Shown here: in pieces, positions 6,744 to 14,076 of the stretch | How positions within the stretch are numbered: position 1 is the stretch's first letter | Layout: each line of letters begins with the position of its first letter | Source: a virus | Length of the DNA stretch: 20,370 nt | Reading direction: 5' to 3' (one strand) | IMG/VR virus record: IMGVR_UViG_3300032116_010553 | Location: 1 to 20,370 of that record | Made by a program: the position numbers and the translations under genes | Notes under the pieces: model-generated | What the model was told of the DNA's origin: nothing | Seen by the model: only the letters and a program-made list of their open reading frames with translations | The model's database searches: none

Positions 6744-7587
6744 TTTTCAATTTTTCTTTTGGTATCCAAAATCTATCTATTTTAGCTTTTACTTCACTAA
6801 AAACATTTGATGGGTTTATAATTGTTCCATCAGAAAGTGTTTGTACATAATCCATATCTGTTAAATATGAACACAATTCATTAGCTTCATATCCAGCACG
6901 TCTACACATTCCTATTTGTATTTCAGTTTGAATAACTGGACGATACTTTTTAATTGTATTAACAGCACCTTTAATAACTTGAAATTCTAATCCCTCTACA
7001 TCTATTTTAATTCCATCTACATCTTTAAAATTAAAACTGTCTAATGTTTTTGTTTGTATTTTTTCTTGAATAGTTCTTGTAGATTTACTTTCAGGTTTTT
7101 TAACCCAACCTTTTTTTGTTAATTTCTTTCCATTAAAGTTTAATTCTATATGATTGTGACCAGAAGCACGAGTGACTGTATTTAATGTTTCTTCTCCTTC
7201 TCTATCACTTAACGCATAAGGAAATACTTCTATATCACCAGTCATTATAATGGGAGCATAAGATGCTTTAGATAATTTAAACCATCCTTTGCCATTAGTT
7301 TTATTATTTTTATTAATCTCAATATTCTCTAACAACCATTTTCTTAAATATGATGTAGGTTCAAAAGTTTTTACATTTTTAGCCCAAGTAGCATATTCAA
7401 TTGTGTTAGTTCCTAGATGTCCACCAACATCAATAATTGTTCTTGCGTTTGGTGTTAATGTTCTAAAATATCTTAAATTGTTTATTTGATATCCACTACT
7501 CTTTAATCTTGACCCATAAAAAGTATCATTTTCTTCAACATGATATATGCGACCAATTGCAGATTTAACTATTACAGATTTTCTCAT
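6730..7587 (-). CDS. FkbM-family SAM-dependent methyltransferase
   Basis: A 285-residue Rossmann-fold methyltransferase. The SAM-binding motif IIDVGGHLGTNT spans 51-62, an acidic Glu76 (FEP) ends strand 2, and the FkbM hallmark GIKIDVEGLEFQVIKGA spans 192-208, followed by PVIQTEI. The family O-methylates sugars or polyketides and is frequent in glycan clusters and in marine phages. The start overlaps the preceding stop as ATGA at 7587-7584. An insert of about 60 residues between 100 and 170, rich in Lys and Ser, separates the SAM half from the FkbM hallmark and may form the acceptor site. The target (host surface glycan, phage glycan or nucleotide) cannot be read from sequence. Confidence 0.9.
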   Translation of the reverse strand: MRKSVIVKSAIGRIYHVEENDTFYGSRLKSSGYQINNLRYFRTLTPNARTIIDVGGHLGTNTIEYATWAKNVKTFEPTSYLRKWLLENIEINKNNKTNGKGWFKLSKASYAPIIMTGDIEVFPYALSDREGEETLNTVTRASGHNHIELNFNGKKLTKKGWVKKPESKSTRTIQEKIQTKTLDSFNFKDVDGIKIDVEGLEFQVIKGAVNTIKKYRPVIQTEIQIGMCRRAGYEANELCSYLTDMDYVQTLSDGTIINPSNVFSEVKAKIDRFWIPKEKLKNDIN

Positions 7588-8057
7588 ACTATATTATATA
7601 AAACTAATAAATGTGGTGGTATTAAATTATCTTTTAAATTGTGTGGTGTAGTTTCCCAACACTCATCATCACCATTATCATAAGCACCAACAAATCCAAA
7701 CTCATTAAAATCTTCATAGTTTGTTTTTTCAGTGCCATAAGTTGCTTCGATTGAATATCTTTTAGTTTCAACTAGATAATCAAAAAAAGAAATTGGTGGA
7801 ACGTATTTTGTTTGAATTTCAAAAAAGATAGAATTAGGAGAGGATCGATCATAACTAATTACTTTACCATGAATACGATTGTTCCAGTTTTTATTCACAA
7901 GCGAATATTTGGCACCTTTTTTTTCAATATCAAATATGCTTCCGAACAAAGGAACAATGTTCTTTGACATTTTATTAGCTTTTAAATCGTTTTCAATCAT
8001 ATCAATTTTAAATGGATCAGTATGTGACATATTAATATGATTTGATACTATAATCAT
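7584..8057 (-). CDS. Api92/YubB-like ferredoxin-fold protein (DUF1281-like)
   Basis: 157 residues. The core resembles Api92-like/YubB proteins (DUF1281): an early NxVP segment at about 33-36, then KNWNNRIHGK, a strand FFEIQTKYVPP, a helix SFFDYLVE, a strand SIEATYGTE, and FGFVGAYDNGDDE. This beta-alpha-beta ferredoxin-like domain is common in phages and plasmids; I know of no established activity. The N-terminal 30 residues are less conserved-looking, and internal ATGs exist at codons 10, 20 and 30, none with a Shine-Dalgarno site. The first ATG at 8057 coincides with the predicted transcription start of the upstream promoter, so the message may be leaderless. Confidence 0.6.
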   Translation of the reverse strand: MIIVSNHINMSHTDPFKIDMIENDLKANKMSKNIVPLFGSIFDIEKKGAKYSLVNKNWNNRIHGKVISYDRSSPNSIFFEIQTKYVPPISFFDYLVETKRYSIEATYGTEKTNYEDFNEFGFVGAYDNGDDECWETTPHNLKDNLIPPHLLVLYNIV

Positions 8058-8063
8058 AAGTAT

Positions 8064-8092
8064 ATTATACTATAAAAATACTTGTATGTAAA
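8064..8092 (-). promoter_or_regulatory. Strong sigma70-like promoter, predicted leaderless
   Basis: Minus-strand -35 TTTACA (8092-8087), 17-nt spacer, -10 TATAAT (8069-8064), flanked by ATAG upstream and ATAC downstream. The -10 is a perfect consensus. The -35 and the first bases of the spacer are identical to the promoter at 19801-19829. Only six bases separate the -10 box from the ATG at 8057, so transcription should start at or next to the first codon. It fills the 38-nt gap between the aminotransferase and the Api92-like gene. Confidence 0.82.
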
Positions 8093-8095
8093 TGG

Positions 8096-9319
8096 TTAGG
8101 TTTTACTAAAAAAATCATTTAATCTAGTCTTTAATTCGTTAAAATATTCATCATCAGCAATTAAATTTGCTATAATTCTTACTGAATTGTTTTGTTGAGT
8201 AGTTGAAAGCATTCCTGAACGAACAAGCTTACCCATTACTCCAATAGTTGGATTTTTACAATCTAATTCTAAAAACAAACCTTGTTGTCTATAACTTTTT
8301 AAATACCCTTGACTGAGTAAATCTTTTGCAATTTCATCTAAACGTATAACTGTTCTTTTTGCTGTGTGGAATAGACCATTTTCTTGAATAATTTGTTTTA
8401 CTTTTTTCATTGCACCAATACCAGCCATATAAGGTTGCCAAGTATGTCCCCATCCCCATTCTTGCGTTGAAAGAATTTCACCAATGCGAGCATTACCTGC
8501 TGCGAATCCGATTGGTGCATACCCTGCTGATAATGATTTACCACAAGCAATAATATCTGGTTGAATATTATACCCTGCTGTTGAATATCCAAAATATGAT
8601 AATGATTTACCCCAACAAACTGCTACATCATCTGTAATAAAATTTATTTTATATTGTGTACAAAGATGTCTAACACCCTCCCACCATCTTTTACTATAAG
8701 GAAGTATTCCATCCATCCAAGGACAAGTTTCCATTATAAAAGCACCAACGTTCGAAGAATCATCAAATTTAGTTAATCTTTTTTCTAATTCTGTTAATGC
8801 TCTTTCTTCTTCTAATTCACGTTCTTCTATTGTGTTCCATTTAGGTGCTCGAATACATCTTAATCTGTCAGATGGAAAATCAATTGTATATGGACTAGCC
8901 ATTGCTCTTGTGAGATAACTTGTGCCGTGATATCCTGGAGAACAAGATACAATTAAATGTTTTTTTGGATTTACTTGTTTCCAATAACTATCATTCATCA
9001 TGATAGCACACTCTACTGCTGAAGTTCCAGAAATAGCCCAAGACATAACTGACATTCTTGATTCAGATAAAACAAAATTAACCATCTCCTGAGTATCTGT
9101 ATCACTCTCACCAGTGTTTCCTCTTATAAAACCAACTGAAGTAATTTTATCAGCCATTGCTTTTACTATTTCATTATGACCATAACCAAGTGTAAATGCA
9201 CTATTACCAGATTGAATATCTAAATATTTTTTACCATCATTCATTTCAACCCAATAACGATGAGTGTTTGTGACTATTTTAGGAAGTTCACCATCAGCAC
9301 TATTTCTTAATTCGTACAT
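8096..9319 (-). CDS. PLP-dependent class III aminotransferase (GSAM-like)
   Basis: A 407-residue fold-type I PLP enzyme. The N-terminal YLDIQSGNSAFTLGYGH (32-48), the phosphate-binding SGTSAVE (98-104), PGYHG (128-132), Asp230 (TDDVAV, the pyridine-nitrogen partner) and the Schiff-base lysine Lys261 in IIACGKSLSAGYAPIGF are all in the expected order. Length and motifs fit class III aminotransferases, closest in feel to glutamate-1-semialdehyde aminomutase and surface-sugar aminotransferases. The usual Asp-Glu after strand 7 is Asp-Asp here. It overlaps the SDR gene by 13 nt, so the pair may act in sequence (oxidation to ketone, then transamination). The substrate is unknown. Confidence 0.9.
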   Translation of the reverse strand: MYELRNSADGELPKIVTNTHRYWVEMNDGKKYLDIQSGNSAFTLGYGHNEIVKAMADKITSVGFIRGNTGESDTDTQEMVNFVLSESRMSVMSWAISGTSAVECAIMMNDSYWKQVNPKKHLIVSCSPGYHGTSYLTRAMASPYTIDFPSDRLRCIRAPKWNTIEERELEEERALTELEKRLTKFDDSSNVGAFIMETCPWMDGILPYSKRWWEGVRHLCTQYKINFITDDVAVCWGKSLSYFGYSTAGYNIQPDIIACGKSLSAGYAPIGFAAGNARIGEILSTQEWGWGHTWQPYMAGIGAMKKVKQIIQENGLFHTAKRTVIRLDEIAKDLLSQGYLKSYRQQGLFLELDCKNPTIGVMGKLVRSGMLSTTQQNNSVRIIANLIADDEYFNELKTRLNDFFSKT

Positions 9320-9867
9320 TGTAATTCCATATTTGTTATGTGTGCGTCTTTATTCTCAATTATAAATCTTACTGAATTTAAAACTGATTCTATTGTTAAT
9401 TTTTTTCCTGAATATTCTTTTGCGAGTGGAGTATCAACCCAAGCTGGACGAATGATACTAATTTTAAGAGGATTGTTTGGATTATATAATTCTTCTATTA
9501 ATTTATCAAGTAATTTTTTTTGTGACCAATAACTTTCAAATCCTTTTGGAACTTCTTGTGACGTTTTCCATATTTTACTCACCATTGAACCCATTACGAT
9601 TATGTGTTTTAAATCTTGTTTATAAAGATTGTAAAGAGTTTCTAAAGAAACATGTTGTTGTCCAGTGTGTGCGTTTAATACTATTACTGAAGCATCTTTA
9701 CAACTATCTATGAAATCTGAGTGTACTTTTGAATCGTTTAAATCTAGATAATGTGACGAATCATAACCAACACAATAAACATTAGATTGTTTAGAATAGT
9801 AATCAAATATAGATTTACCTATACCAGATCTATGACCTGTAATCACATATTTCATAACATTATTCAT
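9307..9867 (-). CDS. Short-chain dehydrogenase/reductase (SDR), compact
   Basis: 186 residues, short for an SDR (usually about 250). It still contains TGHRSGIG (10-17) for NAD(P) binding, NAHTG (65-69, the NNAG position), a Ser94/Ser97 region, the catalytic Tyr113-x3-Lys117 (YWSQK) and RPAWVDTP (140-147). All core active-site elements are therefore present, with trimmed loops and C-terminus. It likely oxidises or reduces a small alcohol or ketone with NAD(P). It overlaps the aminotransferase gene. The ATG at 9867 or the one at 9855 could start it, and neither has a clear Shine-Dalgarno site. Confidence 0.83.
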   Translation of the reverse strand: MNNVMKYVITGHRSGIGKSIFDYYSKQSNVYCVGYDSSHYLDLNDSKVHSDFIDSCKDASVIVLNAHTGQQHVSLETLYNLYKQDLKHIIVMGSMVSKIWKTSQEVPKGFESYWSQKKLLDKLIEELYNPNNPLKISIIRPAWVDTPLAKEYSGKKLTIESVLNSVRFIIENKDAHITNMELQCTN

Positions 9868-9885
9868 AATAAAAAAATACTTTTT

Positions 9886-10038
9886 TTAAGGTCTTCCTTG
9901 ACCACGATAAGCTTTATGAGATCTTCTTTTATGCTTATTCATCATTGATTTACTAAAAAAACCATTTCCAATACTTGTACGTTTTGGTTTTGATTCTCTC
10001 TTAGTGTTTGTTCCATAATTTGATGCACGTTTTGCCAT
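9886..10038 (-). CDS. Very basic small protein, 50 aa
   Basis: ATG at 10038, TAA at 9888-9886. The product is Lys/Arg/Ser/Asn-rich with a central GNGFFSKSMM and ends in HKRRSHKAYRGQGRP. It has no membrane segment, and about a third of residues are Lys, Arg or His. It could coat or bind nucleic acid, or be an internal capsid or ribosome-associated peptide. None of these is shown. It starts 3 nt after the upstream stop. An inverted repeat A7-TAC-T7 lies just past its stop at 9871-9887, before the SDR gene. Confidence 0.7.
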   Translation of the reverse strand: MAKRASNYGTNTKRESKPKRTSIGNGFFSKSMMNKHKRRSHKAYRGQGRP

Positions 10039-10041
10039 AAT

Positions 10042-10158
10042 TTATTTTTTTAGTTGTTTGTTTTCAGTTTTCTTTGAAAGGTTTAATTTTTCTGTAAGAT
10101 ATTTTATAAACTCTTCAGGAGAATTATATTTTTTATTTTCTTTATTTTCTTTTTTCAT
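10042..10158 (-). CDS. Small charged protein, 38 aa
   Basis: ATG at 10158, TAA at 10044-10042. It is 38 residues, dominated by Lys, Asn and Glu, with a helix-like core SPEEFIKYLTEKL (13-25). It begins 1 nt after the stop of the holin-like gene, and its own stop is 3 nt before the next start. No family recognised. The gene fits the spacing pattern of its neighbours, which is the main support. Confidence 0.6.
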   Translation of the reverse strand: MKKENKENKKYNSPEEFIKYLTEKLNLSKKTENKQLKK

Positions 10159-10159
10159 A

Positions 10160-10480
10160 TTAATCACGAACTGGAAAATTTGGTGTAGGTGGTTTTGCTG
10201 ATGGTGGAGTCATCACTGTTGATGTAGTAGTCACCCCATTAATTTTTTCTTGAGTTCTTCCATAAGCTGTCACTCCTAATATCGCACCCATAGAGATGTG
10301 AAATAATCCACCACCTTTTAAAGTTAATGGATCCCAAGGAGTAATGACTATTGTTTTTAAAAATGCTATTTGTGCTGCATTCCATAAAATTGGAAATACC
10401 ATAAAATCAACAAAACAAATAGCAATATACAACCAAGCAATAGCTGGTCGCCACATTGTTTTAATATCTGTATTATCCAT
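10160..10480 (-). CDS. Holin-like membrane protein
   Basis: 106 residues with a hydrophobic helix at about 12-34 (AIAWLYIAICFVDFMVFPIL), a less hydrophobic stretch at 36-50, and a second segment around 58-73 containing GGGLFHISMGAILGVTAYGR. The pattern WRPAIAWLY plus PLTLKGGGLFH...GAILGVTA is what I remember from short 3-TM-type holins of marine phages and gene-transfer agents. The C-terminal tail is Pro/Thr-rich and soluble. If correct, it would time lysis by opening the inner membrane. No endolysin is in this window. It follows the membrane/coiled-coil gene by 1 nt. Another small membrane function cannot be excluded. Confidence 0.6.
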   Translation of the reverse strand: MDNTDIKTMWRPAIAWLYIAICFVDFMVFPILWNAAQIAFLKTIVITPWDPLTLKGGGLFHISMGAILGVTAYGRTQEKINGVTTTSTVMTPPSAKPPTPNFPVRD

Positions 10481-10481
10481 A

Positions 10482-11597
10482 TTATTCTTTCTTAGGAATT
10501 ACAGAATTTTTAGGTTCTTCTGGTCTTCCATCTAATGGTCTTGTTATTGTTTCTTTTATATCTGATTTTCTTTCGTACACATCTACATTATCAACTTCAT
10601 AGAATGCAGTAGGTGTCTTATTTGTATTTATATTTGATAAATCGTTTGCTCTTTCTTTTCTTTTACGTTCTAAATATGAACTTCCATCAATTAATTTTTC
10701 TTTAACTGTATTTAAAGTTTCTTTTAGTTTAGAATGTATTTCAGTTTTTATATCTTTAGCTATTTCTTTTACTTCTGCTAATGGTTTAATTTTTGGTAAT
10801 TCTGTAGATGTATTTGGTGAAATGACTTTTGAAGTTGGTGGATTAGCACCACTAGTAAATGCCATTTCTCTATTCCATGCAATTAACATCATAACTGCTA
10901 ATGGATCGAATACAAATACAATAATAATAATTACAAATCTTACAGCTTTTTCAAGTATAGTTTCATCTATCTGATCGCCATATATTAAAGCAGCAATATA
11001 TTTAATCGGACCAACTTCTGCTTCTATTTTTCTTAATTGTCCAGCAATTGGTGCTCTTTCATTATTTAAAGCATTAATTGTATTTTGAGCTTTTTCTATT
11101 TCAGCAACTAGTTTGTTTCTCTGCCCCTCTTGCTTACGTCTTAATTCAGTTGCTGCATTAATACCTTTTTCATCATTAGTACGACCGATACTTTGTTCAA
11201 CTAAATCATCTAATTGTTTAATAGTTTTTTGGTTTCTTGAGATTAAATCTCTTTGATATTTAATTTTATCATCTAATATATAAACTTTAGAAGAAACCTC
11301 ACCTGTTGGCACTGCTTGATCTAAATGTGCTTTACTTAGAAATCCAAAAATACCCATACTCGTTAAGAACATAAGCACAATTAATGATACACTAAAATAA
11401 TATTTCATTACTTTTGTTATATCATTCCATCTTCTATATAACCAAGATGCAATTACTAATTTTGCTGTTTCTAAAGCTGTACCCATAATTGCTATTGGTA
11501 TTACAGCTGTTGCGAATATTGCTATTAATCCAGTAATCGCATAAAATGCTGCGATAGCTGATAAAAATAATGCGTTAATTAATAGTAAGGTTTTCAT
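10482..11597 (-). CDS. Membrane protein with long coiled coil, 371 aa
   Basis: Hydrophobic segments lie at about 4-24, 25-50, 67-89 and 220-241 (a run of Ile/Val, FVIIIIVFVF). Between the third and fourth is a charged, heptad-like coiled coil (105-195, with many Lys, Glu, Gln and Asn). The C-terminal 120 residues are hydrophilic and Lys/Pro-rich. It therefore sits in the inner membrane with a long stalk on one side. Similar long membrane/coiled-coil proteins occur in marine T4-like phages, but I know no proven function. It directly precedes the holin-like gene, so lysis control, superinfection exclusion or a membrane scaffold are options. Its start abuts the 54-aa gene (TAA then ATG with no gap). 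Confidence 0.78.
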   Translation of the reverse strand: MKTLLLINALFLSAIAAFYAITGLIAIFATAVIPIAIMGTALETAKLVIASWLYRRWNDITKVMKYYFSVSLIVLMFLTSMGIFGFLSKAHLDQAVPTGEVSSKVYILDDKIKYQRDLISRNQKTIKQLDDLVEQSIGRTNDEKGINAATELRRKQEGQRNKLVAEIEKAQNTINALNNERAPIAGQLRKIEAEVGPIKYIAALIYGDQIDETILEKAVRFVIIIIVFVFDPLAVMMLIAWNREMAFTSGANPPTSKVISPNTSTELPKIKPLAEVKEIAKDIKTEIHSKLKETLNTVKEKLIDGSSYLERKRKERANDLSNINTNKTPTAFYEVDNVDVYERKSDIKETITRPLDGRPEEPKNSVIPKKE

Positions 11598-11762
11598 TTA
11601 ATTCTTTCTGTCGGACATACCATAAAATATTACTTTAGAACCTTTATACATTGCTTGTACTGCCTTTGTAGCTTGATCTATGTTTAATGCACGTTGCTCG
11701 ACTATAATTCCTGGAATTGTGTTGTTAATTAATACTTGAAATCTAAAAGTTTTAAAAATCAT
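11598..11762 (-). CDS. Unknown small protein, 54 aa
   Basis: ATG at 11762 overlapping the endonuclease stop as ATGA, TAA at 11600-11598 abutting the next ATG. The product has a strand-like start (FKTFRFQVLINN), a helix (NIDQATKAVQAMYKG) and a strand (KVIFYGM). It resembles small beta-alpha-beta proteins that may pair with a partner. No family recognised. Perfect junctions on both sides support that it is real. Confidence 0.68.
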   Translation of the reverse strand: MIFKTFRFQVLINNTIPGIIVEQRALNIDQATKAVQAMYKGSKVIFYGMSDRKN

Positions 11763-12181
11763 TTTCCTATATTTTTTCTTGTAAATTTCATCATAATATT
11801 TTCATTATAATATTTGTTCTCACCATTAGGAAGTTTTGCATTTAATACATCAAACTCAAACATATACTTTACTTCCCAATAATTAACTTCTCCTCTTGTT
11901 TTACAAAGTCGAAGTATTTCTCTTTTAAAATTTTGTTTTCCTATTTTTTCTATTTCTTTTAAAAATGTAGGTGAAGATCCCCAATATTCTTTCCAATCGT
12001 TTTCTACTCTTGAACGTCTTTTATTAACTCTTCCTTTAAGTGGTTGTTTCGTTTTAGCAGAAGTGAAATATTTTCGTCCTATATAAACTTTATTATTTAA
12101 AAGATTTGTAATAGAATATATAAATCCGAAATATTTTGAAGGATCATTGAATTCTTTGTTTTCGTATAACCATTGTGTCAT
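11759..12181 (-). CDS. GIY-YIG endonuclease (Seg-like, free-standing)
   Basis: 140 residues. YFGFIYSITNLLNNKVYIGRK (17-37) is a GIY-YIG motif variant (GFIY ... YIG). A basic patch follows (RVNKRRSRVE, 51-60), then a catalytic-type Glu103 in NYWEVKYMFE and Asn115-Ala near the end of the core. This fits T4-like Seg-type nucleases, which make a double-strand break to copy themselves into phages lacking them. No DNA-binding tail of the I-TevI kind is present. The gene lies 179 nt after the nrdB stop and is not inside an intron. It starts 8 nt after the zinc-ribbon gene. A repair nuclease function is the alternative. Confidence 0.82.
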   Translation of the reverse strand: MTQWLYENKEFNDPSKYFGFIYSITNLLNNKVYIGRKYFTSAKTKQPLKGRVNKRRSRVENDWKEYWGSSPTFLKEIEKIGKQNFKREILRLCKTRGEVNYWEVKYMFEFDVLNAKLPNGENKYYNENIMMKFTRKNIGK

Positions 12182-12189
12182 AGTTATAT

Positions 12190-12366
12190 TTATTCATCTT
12201 GTTCTTGTTCTTCAATCTCATTATCGTTATTTTCAGTTATATCATGAGCACACATTGGACAATAAGCAATGTCTGCCTTAGATAATGTATCATCTTGAGT
12301 AGTAAATGAAATTTTACCCTCTGTTTCGCAAGACATACAATGAAATTTAACTGTTTGTATTTTCAT
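12190..12366 (-). CDS. Zinc-ribbon mini-protein, 58 aa
   Basis: Two knuckles, Cys10-x2-Cys13 and Cys36-x2-Cys39, frame a short beta-rich core, followed by an acidic tail (many Glu, Asp and Gln). It should bind one Zn. The ATG at 12366 overlaps the nrdB stop by one base (TAATG), with a GGAG site about 10 nt upstream. An in-frame ATG at 12384 would add six residues inside nrdB and is less likely. Such ribbons can be transcription or protein-interaction modules. Its position suggests co-expression with the reductase, not proven partnership. Confidence 0.75.
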   Translation of the reverse strand: MKIQTVKFHCMSCETEGKISFTTQDDTLSKADIAYCPMCAHDITENNDNEIEEQEQDE

Positions 12367-13367
12367 TATTTTTTGGCTCCCCATACATCACCCCAATTAC
12401 CTTTTAGAGATCCTTTTGCATAATCAGTAATACGATTTTCAAAAAAGTTTCCATGTATTGGAGCATTCATCATTTCCTCTACCCAAGGAAGTGGATTTGT
12501 TTTTCTTTTATTAATACCCTTTAGACCCATTGAAATAAGTCTTCGGTCACATATATAACGAATATATTCTTTCACTTCTTCTTTTTTTAAATTTTGCATA
12601 TCGCCCATTGAAAAAGCTAGATCAATAAAGTTATCTTCTAACTCTACCATTTTTTCAGCGATATCATATATTTTCTTTTTAAGAGAATCATTCCATATTT
12701 CGTTATTCTCTTCTATATAGGTTCTAAAAACTCTTATCATTGCTTCACAATGCTGTGTTTCATCAACCATAGACCAAGTGACTATTTGACCCATACCTTT
12801 CATAAGTCCATGTCTTGGAAAATTTAATAACATAATGAAAGATGAAAATAACTGCATACCCTCTGTGAATGCTGAGAATGCTGCTATACTTGTAGCAATA
12901 CTAGTTTTATTTGTACTCTTAGATGCTAGGTCTACAAAGTAATTATGCTTTGCTGCCATCTCTTTATAGTTGTTGAATTCATTATAAGTTGCTTCTGGCA
13001 AACCTAATGTTTCAATTAAATGAGAATATGCTGCTATGTGTAGTGCTTCACGTGCTGCAAATCCACACATCATCATTCTTACTTCTGGTTGTGGAAAATA
13101 TGGAAGATAATTCATTACATAACCACCTGCTACGTCAATATCTCCTTGCGTAAAAAATCTAAAAATATTAGTAAGAAAATGTTTTTGTGGTGGTGTTAAT
13201 TTACCTTTCCAATCTTTCACGTCTTCTAACATTGGCACTTCTGTATGTAGCCAATGTGATTGTTCGTGTTTAAGCCATGCATCATAAGCCCATGGATAAT
13301 TAAATGGTTTAAAATAATTTCTTTCTTTTGTTAAAGAAATTGTTTCAGATTGTTTTGGCACGTTCAT
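12366..13367 (-). CDS. nrdB: Ribonucleoside-diphosphate reductase, beta subunit
   Basis: A 333-residue class I RNR radical-generating subunit. Metal ligands appear with family spacing: Asp76 (TQGD), Glu107 and His110 with radical Tyr114 (REALHIAAYSH), Glu169 (FTEG), and Glu203 and His206 (DETQH). These correspond to E. coli Asp84, Glu115, His118, Tyr122, Glu204, Glu238 and His241. The radical Tyr and all ligands are kept, so a standard di-metal/tyrosyl radical enzyme is expected. It supplies the radical to NrdA for dNTP synthesis. A good AGAGG site precedes the ATG at 13367. The gene is separated from nrdA by four genes, including two oxygenases. No intron or frameshift is seen. Confidence 0.96.
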   Translation of the reverse strand: MNVPKQSETISLTKERNYFKPFNYPWAYDAWLKHEQSHWLHTEVPMLEDVKDWKGKLTPPQKHFLTNIFRFFTQGDIDVAGGYVMNYLPYFPQPEVRMMMCGFAAREALHIAAYSHLIETLGLPEATYNEFNNYKEMAAKHNYFVDLASKSTNKTSIATSIAAFSAFTEGMQLFSSFIMLLNFPRHGLMKGMGQIVTWSMVDETQHCEAMIRVFRTYIEENNEIWNDSLKKKIYDIAEKMVELEDNFIDLAFSMGDMQNLKKEEVKEYIRYICDRRLISMGLKGINKRKTNPLPWVEEMMNAPIHGNFFENRITDYAKGSLKGNWGDVWGAKK

Positions 13368-13385
13368 GTTCCTCTATATGTTAAG

Positions 13386-14072
13386 TTAAAAAAATAATTG
13401 CACTTTTCCGTTTGGATTAATGTAAATATGTCCTTGTAATGTAATTCGTTTTTCGTAATTTGCTAATGCGTGACGACCTATTCTATGTTGTTCTAAACCA
13501 CTCCATATATGAAGTGTACCATATTCATATGGTATCATAGTTTCTTTTCCTGATGGCATTAACCACTCTAAGTGTGCTCCTCTTTCTGGCATCATAATAG
13601 GAGATAAAAAAGAAAACAGTCTTTTAGGATCTATATTATCTTCCCACAAGCAAAGCGTCGTATCAGTATGCCATCCAAATGCCTGAGCAGTTTGTTTTCC
13701 ATCAAATATATGAAATCCAGGAATTGGTAAATTTGGATAAAATTCGGTTTCTTTATAATTGAATACTTCAAACCACTTACCAACATTATCAATTAATTTT
13801 TTATATATTAAATCTTTAAATTCTTTTAAAAGTATTCCTTGAATTTCTTTATTTATCTCACTCGTATCTTTGGGTTTAAGTGGATATATACTATCCCCAA
13901 GTAAATATTGGTTTTTAGAATAATCAGATTTCATTTCAAGACTATTTTTATATACATTATAGTCGTGTAATTTTTTCCAATGTGGTTTTAATTCTAAAAC
14001 TTTTCTTGCTATTTGGTTTCGTTCACCCTCTGAAAAGAAATTTTGTATTTCAGCAAAAGAAAAACGTTTCAT
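13386..14072 (-). CDS. 2OG-Fe(II) oxygenase, tandem copy B
   Basis: 228 residues from the ATG at 14072. The frame extends to 14150, but that would overlap the neighbour by 74 nt, while this start lies 4 nt after its stop. Facial triad: His135-x-Asp137 (WHTDTT), distal His196 (EQHRIGR), and Arg209 for 2-oxoglutarate (RITLQGH). It is clearly paralogous to the upstream copy: shared KNQY-LGD/ENQY-FLGD, PGFHIF-GKQT, H-DTT-C, SFLS-I and RITLQGH. Such proteins hydroxylate nucleotides, peptides or small molecules using O2. Its seat between nrdA and nrdB suggests, but does not show, a nucleotide-related job. Confidence 0.83.
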   Translation of the reverse strand: MKRFSFAEIQNFFSEGERNQIARKVLELKPHWKKLHDYNVYKNSLEMKSDYSKNQYLLGDSIYPLKPKDTSEINKEIQGILLKEFKDLIYKKLIDNVGKWFEVFNYKETEFYPNLPIPGFHIFDGKQTAQAFGWHTDTTLCLWEDNIDPKRLFSFLSPIMMPERGAHLEWLMPSGKETMIPYEYGTLHIWSGLEQHRIGRHALANYEKRITLQGHIYINPNGKVQLFF

Positions 14073-14076
14073 AATT

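Noticed and set aside
9871-9887. Inverted repeat A7-TAC-T7 after the small basic gene, possible terminator
   Set aside because: The stem is A/T-only with a 3-nt loop and no separate U-tract, so a stable terminator is unlikely.
10625-10632. TATAAATA on the minus strand, matching the T4 late-promoter -10
   Set aside because: It lies inside the membrane/coiled-coil gene. In a 70% A+T sequence several such octamers are expected by chance, and there is no other support.
12366-13367. Possible nrdB intron associated with the nearby GIY-YIG gene
   Set aside because: The nrdB frame is continuous, with all ligands at normal spacing, so there is no intron here.
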